Shown: piece after piece, positions 1 through 8,146 of the stretch
Layout: each line of letters starts with the position of its first letter
How positions within the stretch are numbered: position 1 is the stretch's first letter
NCBI GenBank assembly: GCA_023230285.1
Contig: JALNXP010000001.1
Location: 1 to 32,321, forward strand
DNA length: 32,321 nucleotides
Direction: 5' to 3'
Source of the DNA: Bacteroidales bacterium
GTDB taxonomy: Bacteria; Bacteroidota; Bacteroidia; Bacteroidales; BM520
Made by a program: the position numbers and the translations under genes
The notes under the pieces: generated by a model
The model's input: the letters and a program-made list of their open reading frames with translations, nothing else
Databases searched by the model: none
What the model was told of the DNA's origin: nothing

Positions 1-1212
1 CTGCTTATACTTTCAGGCTATGAGTTTTGTGAAAATGTTGTCAGCTTGTTCAAATTGGATAGTAATGATGCTTATTTGCAACGCTTGCTTAACGTGTTTT
101 ACGAAAATCCGGCACTGACAATTCAGGATTTTCCGGAATGGTTTGCAGAAAAAAAAGATAAATTATGTGTCGCTGCCGATAATTCATCTGATTCAGTGCA
201 AGTTATGACCATACATAAAAGTAAAGGTCTCGAATTTCCAATTGTAATTTGCCCGTTTACCGATTATAATACTGCCCTTAATTCAAAAAAAGAATTTCTA
301 TTAGTCGATAATTTAGACAAAAATTCTATTCTGAAATCTTGTATGGTGCAACTTGGAAAGTCGCTTCACGAGTCTGATTATAACAAATATTATGAAGATG
401 AAATGGTTGATAGAAACCTTGATGTGATTAATCTGCTTTATGTTTCTACTACCCGCGCAGTTGAACAATTATATATCTTTACCGAGAATAAGTCGGACTC
501 GAAAACGACATCAACGGCGTTTGAAATTTCTGATTTGCTGGGCAATTTTGTGTTGTATACCAATGATGGAAACAGTAAAATTGAAAGTGTCGTGACTTTC
601 GGAGAGAAGACAGTCAAAAATAAAAAATCTCTTGCTTCGGCTAATGCTGCTGTCGAAACTTGCGAATTGTTGAACACAGCCTGCTTCGATTGGAGAAATA
701 AATTGAATATTGCTGTCTCTTCGGACAATTTTGTAAGAGATTATCGAGCTGATAATGATGGATTTATGTCAGACCAAATATTGTGGGGAAATAAATTGCA
801 CCTCGCTTTATCTCTCCTCGAAAAACCGGCTGATGCCAAAAGTATCATCGCACGACTGTCGAAAAAAATTACTCTAAATGAAGCGGAAATAGACAAAATA
901 AATATAACCGTAAAATATATTTTGGAAAATACTGATGTCTATAATCTTATGTTTGATAATGATAAAGTGCTGATAGAGAGGGATATGTGTGATGATGACG
1001 GCTCTATGTTTCGCGCTGATAGAGTTAATGTAAAAGGAGATAAGTATCAAATTATTGATTTTAAAACAGGTGAACAACGAAGTGAACACGCTACTCAAGT
1101 TAAAAAATATTGTAACTTGATAAAAAAAATCACAAATGCTGCTGTCGAAGGTTATGTTTTGTACTGTGATAATGAGTGCGTTAAGATAGATGCTGTGTGC
1201 TTACTTTATTGA
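1..1212 (+). CDS. UvrD/RecB-type helicase-nuclease, C-terminal part (5' end outside window)
   Basis: The reading frame is open from base 1, so the gene starts upstream and only about 403 C-terminal residues are visible. Helicase motif V (VQVMTIHKSKGLEF, about 196-237) and motif VI (LLYVSTTRA, about 433-459) place it in superfamily 1A. The last 80 residues carry a RecB-type PD-(D/E)XK nuclease signature: an Asp in ADRV, then IIDFKTG, then QVKKY, so the catalytic D, D-x-K and Q-x3-Y positions are all present. This combination is typical of AddA/RecB-like ATP-dependent exonucleases that resect double-strand breaks for RecA. The partner subunit would be expected upstream, outside the window. The stop is at 1210-1212. 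Family assignment is firm; which paralogue (AddA or another UvrD-nuclease) cannot be settled from the fragment. Confidence 0.9.
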   Translation: MLILSGYEFCENVVSLFKLDSNDAYLQRLLNVFYENPALTIQDFPEWFAEKKDKLCVAADNSSDSVQVMTIHKSKGLEFPIVICPFTDYNTALNSKKEFLLVDNLDKNSILKSCMVQLGKSLHESDYNKYYEDEMVDRNLDVINLLYVSTTRAVEQLYIFTENKSDSKTTSTAFEISDLLGNFVLYTNDGNSKIESVVTFGEKTVKNKKSLASANAAVETCELLNTACFDWRNKLNIAVSSDNFVRDYRADNDGFMSDQILWGNKLHLALSLLEKPADAKSIIARLSKKITLNEAEIDKINITVKYILENTDVYNLMFDNDKVLIERDMCDDDGSMFRADRVNVKGDKYQIIDFKTGEQRSEHATQVKKYCNLIKKITNAAVEGYVLYCDNECVKIDAVCLLY

Positions 1213-1261
1213 TAGTTAAATGTGTGTGAAAATATGAGAAATCTATATTATAATTTTATCT

Positions 1262-1269
1262 TATCTTTG
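1262..1269 (+). promoter_or_regulatory. Candidate Bacteroidota -7 promoter element
   Basis: TATCTTTG is an exact match to TAnnTTTG, 52 bases before the ATG at 1322, in an otherwise very AT-rich gap. No clear -33 TTTG lies at the usual distance upstream, so only the -7 half is supported. Confidence 0.45.
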
Positions 1270-1321
1270 CAATATAATTTTTGAATTTTTTTATTTAATA
1301 ATAATTTAATATCTTTTTATT

Positions 1322-2272
1322 ATGAAAAAACTTACTTTACTCATCAGCTTAATTTTAATGTCATCTGTTTGTGTACAGGCACAAGTACTGAACAGAATAA
1401 GTAGAAAAATACAGAATAAAGTAGAAGAGAAAATAGCCGATAGAATTGCAGATACTATCGCAAACAGAGTATCTGATGCTATAGCAGATGATGTCAATAA
1501 AGCTGCCGACAAGGCTGCCGAAGGCATTGAACAAGGTATTAATGCTGCAGAACAAGGGCTTGAAGAAGCTAATGCCGCTTTAGAAGAAGCCGGCGTTGAA
1601 TACAGCGATGACAGTCTTACAGCTACTACGCCGGTTATCGAGAAAAAGCGTAAACCATGTACCGGCAAAACTCAAACACCGTTCTTCGTAAATAAATCGG
1701 GTAAGGTTTTGCTTTATGCTAATAAAAACAATAAAGGCAAAATTGAATCTTATACAGAGTACACTGTTACAAATGTAGAATATACTGACGACCAGAATTA
1801 TTCCGCTACTTATAATGTTAATACGCTGAATGATGATAAAGAGGCGGTTACAGAAACAATGCCGGTGGCTGTTAAAGTTGTTGACGGCGAAGTTTTCTTT
1901 GACCCATCTTCCATGAGTGGCGCTCTGACGGAAGGTATGTCTATCTCCGGCGTTGGTCCTATAATACCGCAATGTATGGAAGTAGGCGAAGATTTAGATG
2001 ATTATTATATAGAAGTCGAAGTTAACGGCGCTACTATGACAACTTCTTTAGGCTCTAATATGAAGGTGGCTTTAAAAGAAAATTTAACTGTTAATGGAGA
2101 ATCTATCGAATGTTATAAGGTCAATAGTGATATTAAATCTAAAGTTATGGGCTTTACTGTATCAGGAAAAACGTCTACTTGGTATGCCCGCGGCATTGGT
2201 TATGTGAAAATTGAAAATTACAGCAAAAAAGGCGACCTGCTAACCTCAATAGAAATTGTCGAAATTAAATGA
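1322..2272 (+). CDS. Exported Ala-rich helical protein with DUF3108-like C-terminal half, function unknown
   Basis: The protein has 316 residues. Residues 1-21 form a clear signal peptide ending in VQAQ, so it is exported. Residues 25-90 are an uninterrupted Ala/Glu/Asp/Lys-rich stretch with short periodic repeats (KIADRIAD, NRVSDAIADD, EGIEQG), predicted to be a long amphipathic helix or coiled coil. The rest looks all-beta: alternating hydrophobic residues and a final GKTSTWYARGIGYVKIEN segment that recalls DUF3108/TapB-like periplasmic proteins. No catalytic motif is visible. The neighbours are unrelated: a helicase in front and a convergent TolC gene 22 bases behind. It is probably monocistronic from the promoter at 1262. 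A structural or envelope-binding role is only a guess. Confidence 0.8.
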   Translation: MKKLTLLISLILMSSVCVQAQVLNRISRKIQNKVEEKIADRIADTIANRVSDAIADDVNKAADKAAEGIEQGINAAEQGLEEANAALEEAGVEYSDDSLTATTPVIEKKRKPCTGKTQTPFFVNKSGKVLLYANKNNKGKIESYTEYTVTNVEYTDDQNYSATYNVNTLNDDKEAVTETMPVAVKVVDGEVFFDPSSMSGALTEGMSISGVGPIIPQCMEVGEDLDDYYIEVEVNGATMTTSLGSNMKVALKENLTVNGESIECYKVNSDIKSKVMGFTVSGKTSTWYARGIGYVKIENYSKKGDLLTSIEIVEIK

Positions 2273-2294
2273 CCTTCATAACTCTAAACTCTCT

Positions 2295-3611
2295 CTACTT
2301 CATGTAGAAATTCAATATCTTGACTCTCAAAATATAGTCGTATTTGCTTTGCGCTTCTTCAGATTGAGCTTGAATGTACTTGTTTTTGGCTTGGTTATAA
2401 TCGTAACTCGTTGATGCTCCGTTGTTATACTTCGCTTCTTCATACTCGAACGCCGTCTTAGACGCTTCTACAGCTAAATGAGACGAATAGTATTGGTCTT
2501 TAGATGCAAGCGCATTATTGTATGCCTGCTGTATTTCCTTAGTTATATTCCGCTGAGCTTCCTCTAATTCGTTTTCTTGATTTTTTAAGGCTATCTGCGC
2601 TAATTTTACATTGTTAGATACGGCAAATTTGTTGAAAATTGGAATGTTTAGCGAAAGCCCGATAATCTCACGCGAGTTGTTGCTTAATTGCGTGCCAAAT
2701 GGCGAGTTTATAGTAGCATCACCTTGAAAAATATAATAATATCCGGTTCCATAACTTGCTGATAATGACAACGATGGATAGTAGTCGGATTTTGTTGTCA
2801 TTATGTCTTTATGCGCTTTCTCAATCCTTGTCTTAGCTGCTAAGATAGCAGGTCTGTTTATGCTGTTCTCAAAAATTTGAGAAATGTCAAGCGTATTGTT
2901 TAACATTTGCTGTATGTCGGCATCGTCAGGAGTTGCCAATTCAAAACAGCTTATGTCGCTGATATTCATCAATTGTGCTAAATCTAATTTGGATAATTCA
3001 TAGTCATTGTTTGCTTTTGTTACACTTAAATTATCTGATGCCAAATTGGATTTTGCTTCATATAATTCGGATTCGGGATTTTTACCGTTATCAACCAATT
3101 TTTGTATACGTGTAACCTGTTCTTCAGATAATTTTACCTGCTCTTTTGCTATTTGCAATATTTCTTTATTTAGTATTACTTGTAAATAATAAGCCGTGAT
3201 GTTTAAGGTGATGTTTTCTTTTGCTTGTGCCAAGTCGTAAATTGATGCTCGTAAGTTTAATTCGTCAGAACTCTTTTGATAATAAGTTTTCAATCCTGAA
3301 AATAAAGGCATTTGAACGCCTATTCCTAAAGATGTCGATGATTGCGAGTTGTCTACAATTACGGCATTTGCCGATTCGGAACGTCCGAAGTCGAAATTTT
3401 GGTTTATCTGGGCGTATGCACTTGGAAGTATGCTCATGGCTGTGGTGTTCAACTGAACTTGCTTACTTTGTTGCTCTAATAATGTTCGTTTTACGGTGTA
3501 ATTGTTTTCTAACCCGTAATTAATACAGTCTTCAAGAGTCCATTGCTTGCTTTGTCCGAACAAAAGCAAGTTAAATAATGCTAACGCTAAAGCGATTATT
3601 ATCTTTTTCAT
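2295..3611 (-). CDS. TolC-family outer membrane efflux channel
   Basis: I chose the ATG at 3609-3611, which gives 438 residues and a clean signal peptide (MKKIIIALALALFNLLLFGQ). The in-frame start at 3662 would run into the preceding adaptor gene and spoil the signal sequence. The mature start, WTLEDCINYGLENN, is the usual opening of OEP-family proteins. The body shows two helical repeats rich in Gln, Asn and Ala with predicted coiled coils, and beta-strand segments such as SLSASYGTGYYY, as expected for a trimeric beta-barrel/alpha-tunnel. It is the last gene of the efflux operon, 4 bases after the HlyD adaptor, and would form the outer membrane exit duct. Length is normal for the family. Confidence 0.92.
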   Translation of the reverse strand: MKKIIIALALALFNLLLFGQSKQWTLEDCINYGLENNYTVKRTLLEQQSKQVQLNTTAMSILPSAYAQINQNFDFGRSESANAVIVDNSQSSTSLGIGVQMPLFSGLKTYYQKSSDELNLRASIYDLAQAKENITLNITAYYLQVILNKEILQIAKEQVKLSEEQVTRIQKLVDNGKNPESELYEAKSNLASDNLSVTKANNDYELSKLDLAQLMNISDISCFELATPDDADIQQMLNNTLDISQIFENSINRPAILAAKTRIEKAHKDIMTTKSDYYPSLSLSASYGTGYYYIFQGDATINSPFGTQLSNNSREIIGLSLNIPIFNKFAVSNNVKLAQIALKNQENELEEAQRNITKEIQQAYNNALASKDQYYSSHLAVEASKTAFEYEEAKYNNGASTSYDYNQAKNKYIQAQSEEAQSKYDYILRVKILNFYMK

Positions 3612-3615
3612 ATCA

Positions 3616-4713
3616 TCATTTTGTTTTTTGTTTTCCGCGTATAATGTCATCTTTTGTGACACCGCTTAAAATTTCGATATATAATCCATCAGAAATACCT
3701 ATTTCTATAGGCGTTTTTGTGTATTTGGTGTCAGTGTCTGAGCCCGATTTAACGTATACGAAGAAGCTGTCGTCAGAGAAGTCTACTACGCTTTCGGGTA
3801 CTGTTAGTACGCTGTCTTTGCTGGTTGTGATGATTTCGCCGTTGGCACTGTAGCCTGAACGTATGAACAAGCTGTCGGTGTTGGTTACTGCGGCTTTAAT
3901 TTCAAAAGTGGTTGCACCGTTTGACACCGTACTTTTTGGCGAGATGTATTCGAGGACAGCCGGACAGTTGGTGTTCTGCATCGCTCCAATTATCAGGTTT
4001 ACATTATTACCAACAGCAATCTTGCCCACATCTGTTTCATCTACCTTACCGTTGAAAATCAAATCTGTCATGTCGGCAACTGTTGCTATTGTTGTGCCGT
4101 CATTAAATGTGTTGGTCTGTATTACCGAATTACCAACTTTCACAGGAACGTCTAATATCATGCCGGAAATGGTGGATTTTATCTGAGTATTGCTGTATTG
4201 TGCAGTACTTTCAGACATGCCTTCTTTTATGATTTGAATATTCTCTTTGGCATTATTTAGTTCTTCAATAGCTTTTAAATAAGACGTATAGGTAGATTCG
4301 TAAGTCTCTTTCGATAGTACGCCGGCTTCAAATAGGCGAGAAGTGCGTTCGTATTCTTTGATCATCTGTTCCATGTTGATTTCCGCTAAATTTAAACTTG
4401 ATTCGGCAGAGTTGAGCTGCGAAATGTCCGGCACAACTTTTACTTTTGCTATTATTTCGCCCTTTCTGACTTCTTCACCCGGCTTTTTGTATATCTCTGT
4501 AATTATCCCCGAAACCTGCGGTTTGATGAGTACCTCGTCTCGCGGTTCAACGCTGCCGTTTAAAATAATTTTCTTCGAAATAGTCCTTATCTCCGGATTA
4601 ACAGTCTCATACTCAATAGGTTTCTCCTTCGACTTGTTCCATAAAAAGATAAAAGTAAATACAACTGCTGCTGCTATAATTACCCCTAACAATATTTTTA
4701 AAAAGTTTTTCAT
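3616..4713 (-). CDS. HlyD/MacA-type periplasmic adaptor (membrane fusion protein)
   Basis: The protein has 365 residues. One N-terminal membrane segment (about residues 4-25) anchors it. Residues 60-93 form the first half of a lipoyl-like barrel-sandwich domain (VLIKPQVSGIITEIYKKPGE). A helical hairpin follows at about 95-165 (SSLNLAEINMEQMIKEYERT), then the second lipoyl half (ISGMILDVPVKVGNSV) and beta-barrel domains to the end. This is the RND/MacA adaptor layout. It bridges the inner-membrane ABC permeases to TolC. It lies 33 bases after the second permease and 4 bases before tolC, so it belongs to the same transcript. The substrate (macrolide, peptide, lipid or other) cannot be read from the sequence. 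Confidence 0.93.
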   Translation of the reverse strand: MKNFLKILLGVIIAAAVVFTFIFLWNKSKEKPIEYETVNPEIRTISKKIILNGSVEPRDEVLIKPQVSGIITEIYKKPGEEVRKGEIIAKVKVVPDISQLNSAESSLNLAEINMEQMIKEYERTSRLFEAGVLSKETYESTYTSYLKAIEELNNAKENIQIIKEGMSESTAQYSNTQIKSTISGMILDVPVKVGNSVIQTNTFNDGTTIATVADMTDLIFNGKVDETDVGKIAVGNNVNLIIGAMQNTNCPAVLEYISPKSTVSNGATTFEIKAAVTNTDSLFIRSGYSANGEIITTSKDSVLTVPESVVDFSDDSFFVYVKSGSDTDTKYTKTPIEIGISDGLYIEILSGVTKDDIIRGKQKTK

Positions 4714-4746
4714 GTTATATGATTTTTAAATTATTAATTCTAATGT

Positions 4747-6003
4747 CTATTCGTCTCTTAATGCGTCTATCGCTTTAATGTTTAAGGCTCTTTTGGCAGG
4801 AATTATACCTGCTAATAAACCGGCAATTACTATTATTATCAATGCTGTAACAGATAAAGAAAATGATATTTGAGGATCTGTGAACATATTGTTGTTTGGA
4901 TTTGAAACAATTACTTTATTTACAATTTCCAAGGATAATATTCCTAAAAACATTCCTAAATATCCTGAAATAAATGTAAGTAAAGTACTTTCACCGAGAA
5001 TTTGTTTCATTATGGTGTTGGGCTTTGCTCCAATGGCACGCCTGATGCCGATTTCGTTGGTTCGCTCTTTGATGGAAACAAGCATGATGTTGCTGATACC
5101 TACAGCTCCTGCTAAAAGTGTCCCCATGCCAACTATCCATATAAGCAATTTTATGCCTGTAAACAGATTCTGAAATGTTTTTAAAAGCTCACTTAAATTA
5201 AAGTTCATAAGTGCTTCTTTATCGTTAGGAGAGATGTTGTTGCTCGATTTTAAGATTTCACTAACTTTATTCTCAACAGACTTAATGTCAACATCATCAT
5301 AAGCAGCAATGGCTAACATGTGTATACAACTCCCTAAGTTGTATAGCTGCTGAATTGTCGAAACAGGCATTATTATCGATGAATTAATGTTGCCGCCAAT
5401 GTTGATATTTTCAGAGCCTAAAGCGACACCTATTACTTGGAAATACGAGTGATTTATAGAAATGAATTTCCCGACAGGGTCTTCGCCTGTAGAAAACAGC
5501 TGACTGTATGCTTTTTTGCCAATGATACAAACTTTTCGCTTCTCGGCAATATCAATAGGGTCGATATTGCGTCCCATCAATATTTTGTATGGTTCTATTT
5601 TAATGTAATTGTTGTCAACGCCGCGAGTATTATATGATAATGTAATGTCCTTGTATGTGGTTTCCGAATTGTTGCCGTAAGTAACGCCACTGATGTTCTG
5701 TATCTCACTGATGCTCTTTTTGAGTACATTAATGTCTTCGTTTTTAATATTCCATTTTCTGTTGGCATTAAAGCCGTTGTATTCTAATGATGTTGTGTTG
5801 GTAAAGAAAAATATCGAATTTTTAGGGATGTTATCTATTCCTTGAAAAATGCCTTTTTGAAAGCCGTTGCCAACGCCGGACATTATGATAAACATGAATA
5901 CGCCCCACGCAACTCCGAAGCCGGTGAGTATGCTGCGTGTCTTGTTTCGACTTATCGTCTGCCACAATTCTTTGTATTTGTCAATGTCGAAAATGTTTCT
6001 CAT
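4747..6003 (-). CDS. MacB-like ABC transporter permease (FtsX family), second copy
   Basis: The protein has 418 residues. An N-terminal membrane helix follows the NKTRSILTGFGVAWGVFM motif (about 19-42). A large periplasmic MacB_PCD domain comes next (about 45-275), then three C-terminal helices of the FtsX domain containing VSIKERTNEIGIRRAIGA, the conserved coupling segment that contacts the ATPase. There is no ATPase domain, unlike E. coli MacB, so this is a half-transporter permease that depends on the separate ATP-binding gene at 7297-7962. It sits 55 bases after a related but clearly diverged permease, which suggests the two form a heterodimer. Such paired permeases are common in Bacteroidota. 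Confidence 0.93.
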   Translation of the reverse strand: MRNIFDIDKYKELWQTISRNKTRSILTGFGVAWGVFMFIIMSGVGNGFQKGIFQGIDNIPKNSIFFFTNTTSLEYNGFNANRKWNIKNEDINVLKKSISEIQNISGVTYGNNSETTYKDITLSYNTRGVDNNYIKIEPYKILMGRNIDPIDIAEKRKVCIIGKKAYSQLFSTGEDPVGKFISINHSYFQVIGVALGSENINIGGNINSSIIMPVSTIQQLYNLGSCIHMLAIAAYDDVDIKSVENKVSEILKSSNNISPNDKEALMNFNLSELLKTFQNLFTGIKLLIWIVGMGTLLAGAVGISNIMLVSIKERTNEIGIRRAIGAKPNTIMKQILGESTLLTFISGYLGMFLGILSLEIVNKVIVSNPNNNMFTDPQISFSLSVTALIIIVIAGLLAGIIPAKRALNIKAIDALRDE

Positions 6004-6058
6004 ATAACTGTTTAATGTTTAGAAATTAATTAACTCTCTACACTTAACCCTTAACTTT

Positions 6059-7300
6059 CTACTCGTATCTTAGTGCTTCAATTGGTTTTATTTTTACGGC
6101 TTTGCGTGCCGGGAAATAACCTGCCAAAACGCCTGCAATTATCAATACTATTGTGGCTGCAATCACTATTTTTAAATCGACGGTGGGGTTTTTGAATACG
6201 ACACCGTTTTCGCTACCGCCAACCGGCATGAACTTGTTGACGGCTTCCGTGACTGCTATACCTGTTATCATACCAATATATCCGAACACGCCTGTTATCA
6301 AAAGCGATTCGGTTATGATTAACTTGATGATAGACATCGGCTTCGCACCTATGGACTTTCTAATTCCGAACTCTTTGGTGCGTTCTCGCACCGTTATCAG
6401 CATGATATTACTAATTCCTACTATCCCGGCTATCAAAGTGCCTATGCCTATTATCCATATAAAAGTTGATATTGCCTTAAAAATTTGTTGTGTCTGTAAG
6501 TACTCTTCAAGTTGATTCCATATTCCGAGCGCTCTTTTGTCTAAAGGACTTATCTTCAGTCGTAAACTTAGACCTTCTCTTAGTCGCGTATTAAAATTTT
6601 CATTGGCTTTGGCTGTTGTCAACCCATTTAACGAGCATGTTATAGATTCAATTTCGTTAGATGAAGAGTATATCTCCATGGCGGTGCTGTATGGAACATA
6701 CATAGTAGTTCGCCAACTCATTACTTCGCCGCCATAATAGCCGACTATCGTATATACTATGCCGTCCATTATAAGGTTTCTGCCAATGATATTGCCGTCA
6801 GGATACAATAAATCTGCATCTTTTTTACTTAATACTGCAACTTTGCGTTTTTCTTTAACATCGGCTTTGTTGATGAAACGTCCGGCTACTATTTTTATGT
6901 TTTCTACTTGTTCATATTCAGATATGGTAGCCTGAACATCAGTTTCTCTTTGCTTTCTGCCATTGCCAATAGTCTTATATCCTACATTGTATGATGGAAT
7001 TACTTGGTCTGTTTCAGGAAAGTTGTTGGCAATAAACGAAGAATCTTCATTGTATAGCGAAACTTTTCTACCTGTCGAATAACCTTGATAGGGTATAGTG
7101 CTTTGCCATGTCCATATTGCAAGAACATTGACTTGTCTGTCTTCAAAATCAGAACTGACTCCGTTTTTTAAGCCGTTACCGGCAGCAAGTAAAATGATAA
7201 GCATGAAAATCCCCCATGCAACGGAAAACCCTGTTAAGAATGTCCTCGCTTTATTGCGTTTTAGCGATGTGGCTATTTCATCAAAGATTCCAAAGTTCAT
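6059..7300 (-). CDS. MacB-like ABC transporter permease (FtsX family), first copy
   Basis: The protein has 413 residues with the same plan as its downstream neighbour: an N-terminal helix within ARTFLTGFSVAWGIFML, a periplasmic MacB_PCD domain, then three C-terminal helices with the coupling motif VRERTKEFGIRKSIGA and a final PARKAVKIKPIEALR. Its start codon overlaps the end of the ATPase gene by 4 bases (7297-7300), so translation is probably coupled. The two permeases share the fold and the motif framework but are not near-identical, pointing to an old duplication and likely heterodimer formation rather than a recent copy. Confidence 0.93.
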   Translation of the reverse strand: MNFGIFDEIATSLKRNKARTFLTGFSVAWGIFMLIILLAAGNGLKNGVSSDFEDRQVNVLAIWTWQSTIPYQGYSTGRKVSLYNEDSSFIANNFPETDQVIPSYNVGYKTIGNGRKQRETDVQATISEYEQVENIKIVAGRFINKADVKEKRKVAVLSKKDADLLYPDGNIIGRNLIMDGIVYTIVGYYGGEVMSWRTTMYVPYSTAMEIYSSSNEIESITCSLNGLTTAKANENFNTRLREGLSLRLKISPLDKRALGIWNQLEEYLQTQQIFKAISTFIWIIGIGTLIAGIVGISNIMLITVRERTKEFGIRKSIGAKPMSIIKLIITESLLITGVFGYIGMITGIAVTEAVNKFMPVGGSENGVVFKNPTVDLKIVIAATIVLIIAGVLAGYFPARKAVKIKPIEALRYE

Positions 7301-7962
7301 GATTGTGATTGTATTAGTCCGTCTTTTATTCTTATTATCCTTTGAGTGGCATCAGCAACCATCTGCTCATGAGTAACAATGACTATGGTGATGCCTGTGC
7401 TGTGGATGTCTTTAAACAGATTAATCATCTCCACAGATGTTTCACTATCTAAGGCTCCGGTCGGCTCATCTGCCAATATGATTTTTGGCTTGGTGATTAA
7501 AGCTCTCGCTGTAGCTATACGCTGTTTCTGCCCACCACTCAACTCGTTGGGAAAATAATTCGCCCACTCCTTAAGTCCCATCATATCAAGATATTCCATG
7601 GCTGCTATGTTCCTTTTTTTTCTTGATACATTCTGATAATAAAGAGGTAATGCTACATTCTCTAACGCCGTTTTGAAGGAAATAAGATTGAACGATTGGA
7701 ATATGAAACCTATAAGCTGATTTCGCAGTTCTGCCGCCCGCGTTTCGCTTAAGTTCTTGATAAATACATCATTCAAATAATACTCGCCTTCGTCGTAGTT
7801 GTCAAGTATACCTATTATATTTAATAAAGTCGATTTTCCTGAACCGGAAGTACCCATTATCGAAACCATCTCACCTTTATCTATGTTTAAGTCTATCCCT
7901 TTGAGAACATGTAACGGAACAGCACTGTGATATGTCTTGTGTACGGCTTTTAAATTTATCAT
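7297..7962 (-). CDS. ABC transporter ATP-binding protein (MacB/LolD type)
   Basis: The protein has 221 residues, the normal length for LolD/MacB-type ATPases. Motifs are complete: Walker A GTSGSGKST (37-45), Q-loop FQS (Gln89), signature LSGGQKQR (141-148), Walker B IILADE (161-166) and the switch His198 in VTHEQ. It powers the two FtsX-type permeases encoded immediately downstream, in an exporter that works as a mechanotransmission pump with HlyD and TolC rather than carrying substrate through the membrane. It is the first gene of the operon and is preceded by a leader of about 100 bases with a 9-base inverted repeat. Confidence 0.95.
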   Translation of the reverse strand: MINLKAVHKTYHSAVPLHVLKGIDLNIDKGEMVSIMGTSGSGKSTLLNIIGILDNYDEGEYYLNDVFIKNLSETRAAELRNQLIGFIFQSFNLISFKTALENVALPLYYQNVSRKKRNIAAMEYLDMMGLKEWANYFPNELSGGQKQRIATARALITKPKIILADEPTGALDSETSVEMINLFKDIHSTGITIVIVTHEQMVADATQRIIRIKDGLIQSQS

Positions 7963-8029
7963 CTTAAAAAATTTTTCTTACATTAGACAATGATACCGGC
8001 TGTTAGGTTTCAAAAGCTACTCTATTTTA

Positions 8030-8053
8030 ACAAAATTTCACAATAAATTTTGT
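8030..8053 (-). promoter_or_regulatory. Perfect 9-base inverted repeat in the efflux operon leader
   Basis: ACAAAATTT (8030-8038) and AAATTTTGT (8045-8053) are exact reverse complements separated by six bases. It lies between the minus-strand -7 box and the ATPase start, so it would be in the transcribed leader as an RNA hairpin, or serve as a regulator site. An AT-rich background makes chance possible. Confidence 0.4.
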
Positions 8054-8076
8054 AATGATAAATTTTTTAATATCGG

Positions 8077-8084
8077 CAAAAATA
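8077..8084 (-). promoter_or_regulatory. Candidate -7 promoter element for the efflux operon
   Basis: Read on the minus strand the bases are TATTTTTG, an exact TAnnTTTG. It lies about 115 bases before the ATPase ATG at 7962. A TTTG further upstream on the minus strand is spaced too closely (13 bases), so the -33 half is unclear. Confidence 0.5.
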
Positions 8085-8088
8085 AATC

Positions 8089-8119
8089 TTGCACATTCAA
8101 AAAAAAAAAATTATTTTTG
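8089..8119 (+). promoter_or_regulatory. Candidate promoter for the Na/Pi cotransporter gene
   Basis: TATTTTTG (8112-8119) matches TAnnTTTG exactly, and TTG at 8089-8091 lies 20 bases upstream, as expected for a Bacteroidota -33 element. Transcription would begin near 8124-8127, just before the ATG at 8147. The promoter covers the alternative TTG start at 8117, which argues against that start. Confidence 0.6.
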
Positions 8120-8146
8120 CGGACTTTTTATGAATATCTTATATGT

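Noticed and set aside
438..728. Minus-strand coding frame inside the helicase-nuclease gene
   Set aside because: It lies wholly within a well-supported gene on the other strand and shows no recognisable protein features; the same holds for the other long antisense frames in the window.
2295..3662. Longer TolC start at 3662
   Set aside because: It overlaps the adaptor gene and places 17 hydrophilic residues ahead of a normal signal peptide.
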